DNA of 54,066 nt from Nocardia anaemiae NBRC 100462 (GCF_001612725.1 NZ_BDAZ01000074.1:1-54066), one strand, 5' to 3'; shown: positions 32,936-41,623, counted from the stretch's first letter. Notes: generated by a model not told the origin, from the sequence alone. Numbers and translations are program-made.

Positions 32936-34174
32936 ATGCAGTCCTGGTCCGATACCGCCCTACCGACAATTCCCGGAGCAGGGCCACCGTTGCGGTTGTA
33001 CGACACCGCCGACCGGCAGGTTCGCCCGGTGACCCCGGGCCCTACGGCCACCATGTACGTGTGCGGGATCACCCCCTATGACGCCACCCACCTCGGGCAT
33101 GCCGCCACTTACCTGACCTTCGACCTGGTCAACCGGTTGTGGCGCGATGCGGGCCACGCGGTGCACTACGTGCAGAACGTCACCGATGTCGATGACCCGT
33201 TGTTCGAGCGCGCCGCCCGCGACGGTGTGGACTGGCGCGATCTCGGCACCCGCGAGATCAATCTGTTCCGCGAGGACATGTCGGCCCTGCGCATCGTGCC
33301 GCCGCGCGACTATATCGGCGCCGTGGAGTCGGTCGACGAGGTCGTCGAATTGGTGCAGAAGCTGCTGGCCTCCGGCGCGGCATACACGGTCGATGATGCC
33401 GAGTATCCCGACATCTACTTCCGCGCCGATGCCACCGAACAGTTCGGTTACGAATCCGGCTACGACCGCGCAACCATGGAGCGCTTGTTCGCCGAGCGCG
33501 GCGGTGACCCGGACCGGCGCGGTAAGCGCGACACCATCGACGCACTGCTGTGGCGCGCCGCGCGTCCCGACGAGCCGTCGTGGGCGGCGCCGTTCGGCGC
33601 TGGGCGACCCGGCTGGCATATCGAGTGCGCGGCGATCGCGCTCAACCGGGTCGGCCCCGAATTCGATATCCAGGGCGGCGGCAGCGACCTGATCTACCCG
33701 CACCACGAATATTCCGCCGCGCACGCCGAGGCGCTGATCGCGGGCCGCCGATTCGCACGGCATTACGTGCACGCCGGTCTCATCGGCTTGGACGGGGAGA
33801 AGATGTCCAAATCGCGCGGCAACTTGGTGCTCGTGTCCAAGCTGCGCGCGGCGGGCGTCGACCCTTCAGCCATCCGCCTCGGTCTGCTGGCCGGTCACTA
33901 CCGTCAGGACCGCATGTGGACCGACGCCGTCCTCGCCGACGCCACCGCCCGCCTCGACCTGTGGCGCCGAGCTAGCGCGCTCGCCTCCGGGCCCGCCGCC
34001 GAGGACACCGTCGCGCGCCTGCGTCAACACCTCGCCGACGACCTCGACACCCCGAAAGCCCTTGCCGCCGTAGATAATTGGGCTGATCGGGCCGTGAACT
34101 ACGGCGGCCAGAACCGCGAGGCCCCGGCGTTGATCGCAACCGCCGTGGACGGTCTGCTGGGCGTACAGCTGTAA
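32936..34174 (+). CDS. mshC: Mycothiol ligase (L-cysteine:GlcN-Ins ligase)
   Basis: The start is ATG 32936 (MQSWSDTALPTIPGAGPPLR), with TACCCT 6 nt upstream as a leaderless -10 and no Shine-Dalgarno site. The 412-residue enzyme is a cysteinyl-tRNA-synthetase paralogue: MYVCGITPYDATHLGHAATY contains the zinc Cys and the HxGH-type motif, GWHIECAAIALNRVGPEFDI and GSDLIYPHHEYSAAH give further zinc ligands, and KMSKSRGNLV is the KMSKS loop. The anticodon-binding region of CysS is reduced, as expected for MshC. It joins cysteine to GlcN-Ins in mycothiol synthesis. Confidence 0.96.
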   Translation: MQSWSDTALPTIPGAGPPLRLYDTADRQVRPVTPGPTATMYVCGITPYDATHLGHAATYLTFDLVNRLWRDAGHAVHYVQNVTDVDDPLFERAARDGVDWRDLGTREINLFREDMSALRIVPPRDYIGAVESVDEVVELVQKLLASGAAYTVDDAEYPDIYFRADATEQFGYESGYDRATMERLFAERGGDPDRRGKRDTIDALLWRAARPDEPSWAAPFGAGRPGWHIECAAIALNRVGPEFDIQGGGSDLIYPHHEYSAAHAEALIAGRRFARHYVHAGLIGLDGEKMSKSRGNLVLVSKLRAAGVDPSAIRLGLLAGHYRQDRMWTDAVLADATARLDLWRRASALASGPAAEDTVARLRQHLADDLDTPKALAAVDNWADRAVNYGGQNREAPALIATAVDGLLGVQL

Positions 34175-34732
34175 TTCACCCGAACGTGCTGTCGGCGCGC
34201 TGCTGGGTGTGGTTGCATCCCCCGCATCATCTGCGCGCCACAGCGCTGCCACCTCGTCATCTGGGTGCCCTGGATTCGGACTGCTGTGGGATGTGAAGTC
34301 CAATTCCGGCGGCAGCCGCAGCGGTGCGAAATCGAAGCAGCGAATACGCCTACGGCCACGGCTGGGCCCGCTCACCCGTCGCGCCCCCGCGTCGGGCAAC
34401 GGCTCCGCCGCCGCAGACGCACTCTGGACCAGTCTTGTCGTCACTGCGGAAGCGCCTGTTCGTCACGGTCGCTGGCCCCATGAAGCCCCGTAGCGTCGCT
34501 CCTTTCGGCACCGCACATCTGCGATCGGATGGGGTGGTGGCGAAAGTGCTTGCGTGGTGGGAATATCGCCGCCCTCGAAACTTTCGCGGCGACACCCGCT
34601 CGCGGCATCGCGGTCGGTGACTCTATCGGGTCGATAGCAGTGGCGGGACGTGTTGGGTTCGGGGTGTGGGTTGTTCGGGGAGTTGATCCGTGGTGTTGTA
34701 CACGGGTGTGCGGTGTTCATCCTCGGGGGTTG
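34175..34732. other. Gene-free region carrying a stray M20-peptidase fragment
   Basis: Between mshC and the MBL-fold gene no frame is convincing. Bases 34293-34347 on the minus strand are 53/55 identical to 10499-10553 inside the M20 peptidase gene and encode IRCFDFAPLRLPPELDFT, against IRCFGFAPLQLPPELDFT in the intact gene. Flanks do not match. The stretch 34529-34732 stays open in frame with the downstream gene but looks non-coding (T- and G-rich runs), so the start of that gene is uncertain. Confidence 0.6.
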
Positions 34733-35797
34733 GTGGGGCGGTGGTCCGCGTTCAGCGGTGTGATCGGCGCGGGGGCGGCGGGGCGGTTGCAGGCTTCGGC
34801 AGCGCAGGCGGATCCGCGGACGGTGGCGGCGCGGGTGCGCTTCTTCGGTGCCGATGTGGTGGACCCGGATACGGGTGCGGTGCGTGCGGATCGGGTGGTG
34901 TTGTCGTGGGTGGGGTGCACGACCTATGCGTCCGCCATGGCTGGGTCGGTGTTTCTGCTGGATGCGTGGGTGCCGCGGCTGACGAGTACCGGTTATGTGC
35001 CCGCGACAGCACAGGATCTGGCGGATCTGGCGCCGGAGGCGATCTTCATCGGGCACGGGCATTTCGATCATGCCGCCGATGCTGGCCGGATCGCTGAGGC
35101 GTCGGGGGCGGTCGTGTACGGAACCGCCGATCACGGCGTGAATATCCGTGCGCAAGTGGCGGATTCGACTTTCCGGACGGTCGCGCTCGGGGACGCGGCG
35201 TCGCTGCCGGGTGAGCGCCACGAGTTCACCGTGGGAGCGGTGCAGGTCACCGCGGTCCGTCACGTGCACTCCGCGCCCACCGCTCCCGAGCGGCCCGGCG
35301 GGTCCGCCCCGTTCTTTCCGCTACCGCAATTGCGCGCTCTGCTGCGGTATCCGCCCACGCTGGCCGGTGTCCTGCAGAGTGCGCCGCGGCTGCGCGATCC
35401 GGAGGGCGGCAGCCTGCTCTACCAATTCCGTGTTCCCGGATTCGCGTTGGTCTGGCACGATTCCTCCGGTCCGCTCACCGAGAAGGCCCCGCAGGTCTTC
35501 GACGTCTTGGCCGATCTGGCACCCACCGACCTGCAGATCGGCGCGGTCCAGGGCTTCAACCAGATCAGCAACGGTCTGCGCGATCCCCGCCGCTACATCG
35601 AGGCCATCCGCCCCGAACTGTTCGTCCCGACCCATCACGACAACTGGCTGCCCGGCCTGACTGCCTCGGCCGCCGCCTACGACGTCCCGCTGCGCGGCGA
35701 ACTGGCCCGCATCCCCGCCGACCAACGGCCGAACCTGCGCCCCCTCCACGACCCCCTCGACTACGTCAACCCCCACCGCCTGACTTTCCCGCTGTAA
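34733..35797 (+). CDS. MBL-fold metallohydrolase, possibly exported
   Basis: The open frame begins at 34529, but the GTG at 34733 gives VGRWSAFSGVIGAGAAGRLQ, a plausible short signal segment, before the family body. The metallo-beta-lactamase motif reads FIGHGHFDHAADAGRIAEAS (HxHxDH). Further ligands are probable at VRHVHSAPT, VWHDSSGP and PTHHDNW. YVPATAQDLADLAPEAI and the C-terminal PTHHDNWLPGLTASAAAYD are typical of a group of secreted or lipid-linked MBL proteins in actinobacteria. Substrate unknown. Start uncertain by up to 70 residues. Confidence 0.78.
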   Translation: MGRWSAFSGVIGAGAAGRLQASAAQADPRTVAARVRFFGADVVDPDTGAVRADRVVLSWVGCTTYASAMAGSVFLLDAWVPRLTSTGYVPATAQDLADLAPEAIFIGHGHFDHAADAGRIAEASGAVVYGTADHGVNIRAQVADSTFRTVALGDAASLPGERHEFTVGAVQVTAVRHVHSAPTAPERPGGSAPFFPLPQLRALLRYPPTLAGVLQSAPRLRDPEGGSLLYQFRVPGFALVWHDSSGPLTEKAPQVFDVLADLAPTDLQIGAVQGFNQISNGLRDPRRYIEAIRPELFVPTHHDNWLPGLTASAAAYDVPLRGELARIPADQRPNLRPLHDPLDYVNPHRLTFPL

Positions 35798-35829
35798 CCC
35801 CCACTGCCACAACGTCATTCGCGTCTGGT

Positions 35830-36492
35830 TCAGGGGGTCGGTCCGGGTGGGAGGCGGGCGGCCATGGTGGCGAGGTTGTCGGCGAAGGTGAGCACGAATT
35901 CGACGCAGAGGTCGATGAGTTCGTCGCGGGTGACGTCGATGCCGCCGTCGAGCCAGGCCAGGATCAGTTCGGCGGCGCCGCCGGTGATCATCAGCGAGAC
36001 CGCGCGCACCAGGGTGTCGCTACCCGGCGGTGGGTCGAGCAGGGCGCGTTCCTGATCGGCGACGACGTCGGCGATGGTGCGCATAGCTGCGGCGCGGCGG
36101 CGCATCAGGGTTTCGCTGCCGTGGGCTTCGGCGAAGGCGATGCGGGCCCGGCGCGGGTCGTCGATGACGGAGGTGACGATGGCGGTAACCGCGGCGCGTG
36201 TTTTGGCCGGAATCCCTTCCGGCGCTGCGGCGAGCGCGTCGAGGGAGCTGCGGATGGCGGTGTCGATGATCTCGTCGTGCACGGCGGCGGCCAGGGCGTC
36301 GAGGTCGGGGAAGCTCTCGTAGAAGAAACGCGGTCCGACCTTGGCTTGTTCGCAGACTCCGCGCACCGTGGTGGTCGCCCAGCCCTGGGTGCCGATGATG
36401 TCCAGGGCTGCATCCATCAGCCGACGGCGGCGTTCCTCGCGCCGCTGCTCGGCCGAGGCGCCGCGGTAGATCCCGGTCACTGCCCGTGTCAC
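35830..36492 (-). CDS. TetR-family repressor next to the P450
   Basis: The GTG at 36492 (VTRAVTGIYRGASAEQRREE) is chosen because it precedes the HTH by a normal distance. The roughly 220-residue protein has the TetR HTH: RLMDAALDIIGTQGWATTTV, then RGVCEQAKVGPRFFYESFPD. The C-terminal ligand domain includes a Pro-rich helix link (RALLDPPPGSDTLVRAVSLM). It is transcribed divergently from the P450-ferredoxin genes across 106 bp, the usual position for their repressor. In M. tuberculosis a TetR gene also sits divergent from cyp136 (recalled). Confidence 0.88.
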   Translation of the reverse strand: MTRAVTGIYRGASAEQRREERRRRLMDAALDIIGTQGWATTTVRGVCEQAKVGPRFFYESFPDLDALAAAVHDEIIDTAIRSSLDALAAAPEGIPAKTRAAVTAIVTSVIDDPRRARIAFAEAHGSETLMRRRAAAMRTIADVVADQERALLDPPPGSDTLVRAVSLMITGGAAELILAWLDGGIDVTRDELIDLCVEFVLTFADNLATMAARLPPGPTP

Positions 36493-36598
36493 AGGCTCAG
36501 TATGCCGCAGGCAAATCAGGAAACAACCGTTTACGGAAACCATTGATTCCGGTATGGTGTGGATCACACGATTTTCGCAAGGATGCGAGAGGACCACC

Positions 36599-38032
36599 AT
36601 GATGTCGACCATGGGCCGACGGGCAAAGTACGCCGCATCCGCGCTGGCCGAGCGCTACCCGTCGCGGACCCGAGCCCTCGCCGAACCACCCGCGGGAAGC
36701 GAATTGCGGCCGATACTAGGCGATTACGGGCTACCGGTGATCGGGCACGCCCTCCCAGCCATGACGGACAATCTCGATTTCGCCCGGCGGCGTATCGAGA
36801 AGTACGGTCCCGTGCAGTGGTCCGGTCTGCTCGGACGGCAGGTCGTGATGGTGGTGAGCCCGGAGGCGATCGAGGAGGTGCTCGCGGACCGGGACAAGGT
36901 GTACTCCGCCAAGGGCGGCTACGACTTCTTCATCGGACCGTTCTTCCGTGGCGGCATCCTGCTGCGCGATTTCGACGAGCACCGCTATCACCGGCGCATC
37001 CTGCAGCAGGCCTTCACCCGAGCACGGCTGGTCGGCTATCTCGACATCACCACACCGGCGATCGCGCGCGGCATGGACGACTGGTTGCCCGCCGACGACT
37101 TTCAGCTTTTCCCGGCAACCAAACATCTGCTGCTGCGCATGGCATCGGAGGTGTTCATGGGCGCACGCCTCGGCTCCGAGGCCGCCCGGCTCGAGCGCGC
37201 ATTCATCGATGCGGTGCGCGGCGGGCAGGCATTCGTACGGACCAATCTGCCCGGCGGTGTGTGGGCCAAGGGCCTACGCGGGCGCAAAGTGCTCGAGGAC
37301 TACTGCCGCCGGGAAATGCCCACCCGACGCGCTGGCACCGGCGACGACCTGTTCAGTGTGCTGTGCCACACCGCAAGCGATGAGGGCCATACCTTCACCG
37401 ATCAGGACATCGTCGACCATCTGATCTTCGTGCTGATGGCCGCGCACGACACCAGCACTATCGCATTGGCGATGATGGGCTATCAACTCGGTCTGCATCC
37501 GCAGTGGCAGGACCGGCTGCGCGCGGAATCGCAAGCGCTGGGAAAGGATTGGCTCGATTACGACGATCTGGACCGGCTGCCCGCCCTGGATCTGGTGTTC
37601 AAGGAGATCCTGCGAATGTATTCCCCGGTCGGTCAGCAGATCCGGGAGACGGTGCGCGACACCGCGATTCAGGGCCACTTCCTGCCCGCGGGCACCATCG
37701 TCGTCATCGGCTCGCATTCGGCGATGCGTACCGACCGCTGGTGGCAGGACCCGGATGTCTTCGATCCGGAGCGCTTCACCGCCGAACGCCGAGAGGACAA
37801 ATCCCACCGTTACGTGTGGGCACCTTTCGGCGGCGGAGCCCACAAATGCATCGGTCTGTACTTCGGCGGCATGACCGTCAAGGCGATCATGCATCGCATG
37901 CTGTTGCGCTACCGGTGGTCGGTGCCCGCCGGATATGTCCCGCCGATGGGCTGGGCGACCGGCCCGATTCCACTCGACGGGCTCCCGATCAAGCTGCAAG
38001 CCGCCCGCGTCGAAACCGGGCGGCCCGCATGA
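36599..38032 (+). CDS. Cytochrome P450 (CYP136-like)
   Basis: ATG 36599 is preceded by GAGAGGA. The roughly 477-residue protein has all P450 landmarks: I-helix FVLMAAHDTSTIALAMMG, ExxR in LVFKEILRMYSPVGQQIRET, and the haem loop WAPFGGGAHKCIGLYFGG with the proximal Cys. The acid-alcohol pair is D-T with His in place of the usual Gly before it. Length, gene order with TetR, and PFRGGILL-type substrate region recall mycobacterial CYP136, but that assignment is from memory. It hydroxylates an unknown, probably lipophilic substrate, fed by the ferredoxin overlapping its stop. Confidence 0.9.
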   Translation: MMSTMGRRAKYAASALAERYPSRTRALAEPPAGSELRPILGDYGLPVIGHALPAMTDNLDFARRRIEKYGPVQWSGLLGRQVVMVVSPEAIEEVLADRDKVYSAKGGYDFFIGPFFRGGILLRDFDEHRYHRRILQQAFTRARLVGYLDITTPAIARGMDDWLPADDFQLFPATKHLLLRMASEVFMGARLGSEAARLERAFIDAVRGGQAFVRTNLPGGVWAKGLRGRKVLEDYCRREMPTRRAGTGDDLFSVLCHTASDEGHTFTDQDIVDHLIFVLMAAHDTSTIALAMMGYQLGLHPQWQDRLRAESQALGKDWLDYDDLDRLPALDLVFKEILRMYSPVGQQIRETVRDTAIQGHFLPAGTIVVIGSHSAMRTDRWWQDPDVFDPERFTAERREDKSHRYVWAPFGGGAHKCIGLYFGGMTVKAIMHRMLLRYRWSVPAGYVPPMGWATGPIPLDGLPIKLQAARVETGRPA

Positions 38033-38220
38033 AGATCACCGCCGACCGAACCCGCTGCCAAGGCCACGCCATGTGCGAGGCCCTACTCCCGCACATCTTC
38101 CAGGTCGACAACACCGGCAAAGTCCGCATCCTGACCGATCCCATCCCCACCTCCGACCACCCCGATGCCCAACTCGCCATCGACACCTGCCCCGTCGAAG
38201 CCCTGCGCGCAGAGGCGTGA
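38029..38220 (+). CDS. [3Fe-4S]-type ferredoxin, P450 electron donor
   Basis: The ATG overlaps the P450 stop (ATGA). The 63-residue protein begins MKITADRTRCQGHAMCEALL, giving the CxxHxxC cluster pattern in which His replaces the second Cys, and ends with DTCPVEAL for the last Cys. This pattern is typical of P450-linked [3Fe-4S] ferredoxins of mycobacteria and rhodococci, where a non-Cys residue at that place tunes redox potential. Translational coupling makes it the natural donor to the P450. No reductase gene is seen nearby. Confidence 0.92.
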   Translation: MKITADRTRCQGHAMCEALLPHIFQVDNTGKVRILTDPIPTSDHPDAQLAIDTCPVEALRAEA

Positions 38221-38246
38221 GGCGCTTTCGATGTTTGTCGCCACCG

Positions 38247-40088
38247 CTACATGGTGATCGCTTGTTCAGGCGTGGGATCCTCGGCGGGGATTCGGGGGGC
38301 TGGTTCGTGGGTGGTGGTGGACAGGGTTGGGGCGTACAGGGTTTCGATTTCGGTGGCGTATTTGGTCGCAATGGGCTTGCGTCGCAGCTTCATGGTGAGG
38401 GTGATTTCGTCGCCGCCGGGTTCCCAGAAGGTGGGCAGGATGGTGAAGCGTTTGATCTGTTCGACTCGGGACAGTTTCGCGTTGCCCGCGGCGATGCCCT
38501 CGGCGATTTCGGCGATGACGCCCGGGTCGGCGGCCAGTGCGGCGGCGGAGGCGTCGGGCAGACCGCGTCGGGCCGCATACGGTGACGCGGATTCGGCGTC
38601 GAGCACGATCAGGGCGGTGTTGTAGGGGCGGGCGTCGCCGATGGTGACGATCGAGCCGATCAGTGGGGTCGCGGCCTTGATGGTGTTCTCGATATTGGCC
38701 GGGGACATATTCTTTCCCGCCGCGTTGATGATCAGTTCCTTCTTGCGGTCGACCACCCGTAGGTAGCCGTCGGGGTCGCGGGTGAGGATGTCGCCGGTGT
38801 GCAGCCAGCCGTCGGCGTCGATCGCTTCGGCGGTCTTGCCCGGTTCCTTGCGGTAGCGCTTCATGACCAGCGGTCCGCGGACCAGGAATTCGCCGTCGTC
38901 GGCGATTTTGGCTTCCGAGCCGGGCAGCATCCGTCCGACGGTGCCCAACCGCGCCTCGGCCGGTGGGCTGGCGCTGGCCACACAGGTCAGTTCGGACATC
39001 CCCCAGATCTCGGAGATGGGAATGCCCAATCCGCAGAAGAAGCCGAGGGTCTCCGGTGGGATCGGCGCGGCACCCGACATCGCCCACTTCACCTGGTCCA
39101 GGCCGAGTTTGGCGCGCAGCTTCGACAGCACCGACTCGTCGGCCTTCGCCCATTCGGCGGACAACTGCGCATCGACGGTTGCGCCCTCGAGCAGCACCGC
39201 CGCCTTGCGCGCGGCCACGCCGAGGGCCCATTGCAGTGCGGCCCTTGTGGTTTCGTCGGGCTCATTGGCGACCGAGAATTCGACCGCGGCCTTGAACTTC
39301 TCCCACACCCGCGGCACCGCACCCCAAATCGTCGGGCGCGCATCCAACAGCGCCGCGGGCAATTGGTTGCGGTCGGGCACGACGGTGATCTGGGTGCCGT
39401 AATACTCCTGCAGGTACAGCGCGGTGAACCGGTCGGCCATATGCGCGGTCGGCAGGTAGGAGGTCTGGCGGTCGCCGAATTCCACGGGGAGCACGGCGTT
39501 GAAGGCGTGCGCCTCGGCGGTCAGGTTGGCGTGGGTGATCTCGACGCCTTTCGGATTCCCGGTGGTGCCGGAGGTGTAGACCAGCGTCGCGATATCGTCG
39601 GGCCGCACCGAACGCCATGTCGCCTCGAAGTCGAAGTCGTTGCGGCCCTTGGCTTTCAGCTCGGCGAGACTGATCGTTCCCGCGTGCTCGGCGTCCATGC
39701 ACACGATGGTCTCGATCTGCGCGCCGCAGGTGCGTACCCGCTCAACGTACTGTTCCTCGCAGATCACCACCCGGTTGCCCGCATTGCCGAACACATAGTT
39801 CAGCTGCTCGGGCGCGAGAGTGTTGTACACCGAGAACGAGGTCGCTCCGGTGTGCTGCGCGCCCACCTCGATCGGATAGAACTCGACCCGATTGGCCATC
39901 ATCAACGCGACGGTATCCCCGCGCCCGATCCCCAGCGCATGCAATCCCGCCGCGATATGCCGAACCTGCTCGGCGTACTCCCGCCAGGTCAACGTGTGCC
40001 CGCCACCGATGGAGCGCACCGCGATCGCATCGGGATCGATCGCCGCTACCCGCTGGAAGGCGGCACAGGAGGTATTCGGTTCGGTCAT
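38247..40088 (-). CDS. Long-chain acyl-CoA ligase (FadD-type), second copy
   Basis: ATG 40088 (MTEPNTSCAAFQRVAAIDPD). The roughly 613-residue enzyme has LVYTSGTTGNPKGVEITHAN, IWGMSELTCVAS, GWLHTGDILTRDPDGYLRV and VDRKKELIINAAGKNMSPAN, all needed for adenylation and CoA ligation. It is about half identical to the FadD at 11.3-13.1 kb and in the same long subfamily. The tail (STTTHEPAPRIPAEDP) is extra. It is convergent with the P450-ferredoxin unit, so it might activate the same lipid substrate, but this is only a positional suggestion. Confidence 0.92.
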   Translation of the reverse strand: MTEPNTSCAAFQRVAAIDPDAIAVRSIGGGHTLTWREYAEQVRHIAAGLHALGIGRGDTVALMMANRVEFYPIEVGAQHTGATSFSVYNTLAPEQLNYVFGNAGNRVVICEEQYVERVRTCGAQIETIVCMDAEHAGTISLAELKAKGRNDFDFEATWRSVRPDDIATLVYTSGTTGNPKGVEITHANLTAEAHAFNAVLPVEFGDRQTSYLPTAHMADRFTALYLQEYYGTQITVVPDRNQLPAALLDARPTIWGAVPRVWEKFKAAVEFSVANEPDETTRAALQWALGVAARKAAVLLEGATVDAQLSAEWAKADESVLSKLRAKLGLDQVKWAMSGAAPIPPETLGFFCGLGIPISEIWGMSELTCVASASPPAEARLGTVGRMLPGSEAKIADDGEFLVRGPLVMKRYRKEPGKTAEAIDADGWLHTGDILTRDPDGYLRVVDRKKELIINAAGKNMSPANIENTIKAATPLIGSIVTIGDARPYNTALIVLDAESASPYAARRGLPDASAAALAADPGVIAEIAEGIAAGNAKLSRVEQIKRFTILPTFWEPGGDEITLTMKLRRKPIATKYATEIETLYAPTLSTTTHEPAPRIPAEDPTPEQAITM

Positions 40089-40313
40089 CGCACACCACAA
40101 TCACTACAGCCACATTCTCTTCCCGACCGTAAGTTGCCACCCGATCCCCGCGTGCGGTTTTCCCCCGATTCCACCGATGTCGGGGCGGATCGGCGGCCGC
40201 GATCAGGTTGTGCGACACCGTTGCTGCGCATGGAGTTTCGGCTCTGTGGTGGCGGAGCCCGGATGCTTCGTCGCGGAAGTTCCTGCGCGATGAATGGACC
40301 CACCACCGCGGGG

Positions 40314-41468
40314 TCAGCCGGTGGCCTCGACGAATCCCGGGTATTGGCACGGTATCTGGGTGGCCAGCCGCCACAGGGAGGTCACCTCCGCGGCTCGGGC
40401 AGCGTGGAGCGGATCTGTGGTGTCACGGGGTCGGGAGTGCCGGGGTCGGGTATCGATCCGGTCGATGACCCGCAAGCCTGCCGAGTCGATGGCGGCGAGG
40501 AGTTCTGATCGGGTGCGCAGGCCGAGGCGTTCGGCCAGATCGGACAGGACCAGCCAGGCCTCGCCGCCGGGTTCGAGGTGAGCGGGCAGGTCGGTCAAGA
40601 AGGTCCGGAGCATGGTGCTGTTCGGGTCGTAGACACCTTGTTCGACGGTCGAGGTCGGACGGACCGGAAGCCACGGTGGGTTGCAGACGATCAGGTCCGC
40701 TCGGCCGTCGGGGTACAGCGCGGGGCCACGCACATCGATGCGGTCGGTGAGATCGAGGCGGTCGATATTGTCGCGGGCGCAGTCGAGTGCGCGCGAATTG
40801 ATATCGGTGGCGACGATGTGGTCGATGCCGCGGCGGGCCAGCACCGCCGCGAGCACACCGGTTCCGGTTCCGAGGTCGAATGCGGTGCGGTGCTGGACCG
40901 GCAGCGGCGCCTGGGCGACCAGATCGACGTATTCGCCGCGCACGGGGGAGAACACCCCGTAGTGCGGATGGATCCGCGCGCCGAGAGCTGGTACCAGGAC
41001 ACCGTTTTCGCGCCATTCGTGCGCCCCGATCGCACCGAGTAATTCGGTCAATGCGATCACCATCGGTTCGCGCGTCGGACCGTACGCCTCGGTGCACGCC
41101 TGCCGAACATCGGGCGCGCGCCGCAATGCCAGCGTATGGTCCGGCTCCAATTGCACGATCAGTCTGCCCAACACCCGAGCCCGCTGCCCACGCGCTCGCC
41201 GATACAGGTGAAAGGATTCGGCCGGTCCCGAGCCCGCCGGAACGGGTTTGCGGTCGATGCGGCGGCTCAATGCCCGCAACAGCTGACGCGCGTTGTGGAA
41301 ATCGCCGCGCCACAGCAGTGCCGTCCCCTGGCAGGCCAGGCGGTAGGCGGTATTCGCGGGCATACGGTCATCGGCGATGGTGACGTGCGTTGGCACCGTC
41401 GTCGCGCTTTCGGAATGCCACTGTGCGCTGTGGTCGGTGTCTGCTTCGGTCCAGTGGATGGTCGACAT
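40314..41468 (-). CDS. Class I SAM methyltransferase (MTS/RsmC-HemK-like)
   Basis: The 384-residue protein has an N-terminal domain of about 170 residues (QGTALLWRGDFHNARQLLRA ... RARVLGRLIVQLEPDHTLAL), then a Rossmann methyltransferase: FDLGTGTGVLAAVLARRGID (motif I), VATDINSRALDCARDNIDRL (motif II) and VCNPPWLPVRPT, the NPPW motif of enzymes that methylate exocyclic or amide nitrogens. The two-domain build resembles RsmC/RlmG rRNA methyltransferases, but protein targets are also possible. Its GAGGAG ribosome-binding site lies in a stem predicted to hide it, downstream of a small leader ORF. Bases 40089-40313 beyond its 3' end have no gene. Confidence 0.83.
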   Translation of the reverse strand: MSTIHWTEADTDHSAQWHSESATTVPTHVTIADDRMPANTAYRLACQGTALLWRGDFHNARQLLRALSRRIDRKPVPAGSGPAESFHLYRRARGQRARVLGRLIVQLEPDHTLALRRAPDVRQACTEAYGPTREPMVIALTELLGAIGAHEWRENGVLVPALGARIHPHYGVFSPVRGEYVDLVAQAPLPVQHRTAFDLGTGTGVLAAVLARRGIDHIVATDINSRALDCARDNIDRLDLTDRIDVRGPALYPDGRADLIVCNPPWLPVRPTSTVEQGVYDPNSTMLRTFLTDLPAHLEPGGEAWLVLSDLAERLGLRTRSELLAAIDSAGLRVIDRIDTRPRHSRPRDTTDPLHAARAAEVTSLWRLATQIPCQYPGFVEATG

Positions 41469-41473
41469 GGGGT

Positions 41474-41524
41474 GCTCCTCGTGATCGGACGTGCGATGGC
41501 ACGGCGAGCGCTTCGACGAGGAGC
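41474..41524 (-). promoter_or_regulatory. Stem that can sequester the methyltransferase ribosome-binding site
   Basis: On the minus strand GCTCCTCGT (41524-41516) is perfectly complementary to ACGAGGAGC (41482-41474), which contains the GAGGAG site 6 nt before the methyltransferase ATG. The 33-nt loop holds a second hairpin, CGTGC-GATG-GCACG. The pairing would block initiation unless disrupted from upstream, as in ribosome-mediated attenuators. Confidence 0.6.
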
Positions 41525-41563
41525 GGAAGAACGGCCTGAGTCAGCCGCAGCTGTGCGGACGGA

Positions 41564-41623
41564 CTAGCGGTCCCGCGTCGAAGCGCGAGCACCGAAGTCG
41601 CCGAGGACCATACCGAGCGTCAT
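41564..41623 (-). CDS. Leader peptide ORF (19 aa) upstream of the methyltransferase
   Basis: ATG at 41623 has GAAGGGG 6 nt upstream, a strong ribosome-binding site. The product is MTLGMVLGDFGARASTRDR, ending at TAG 41564-41566. It ends 95 nt before the methyltransferase start and about 40 nt before the stem that covers that gene's ribosome-binding site. Stalling within such a leader could open the stem. No homology is claimed. Confidence 0.5.
   Translation of the reverse strand: MTLGMVLGDFGARASTRDR

Noticed and set aside
34529..34732. N-terminal extension of the MBL-fold protein
   Set aside because: The added residues show no family similarity and the DNA has non-coding character; a later GTG fits the expected signal-like N-terminus better.
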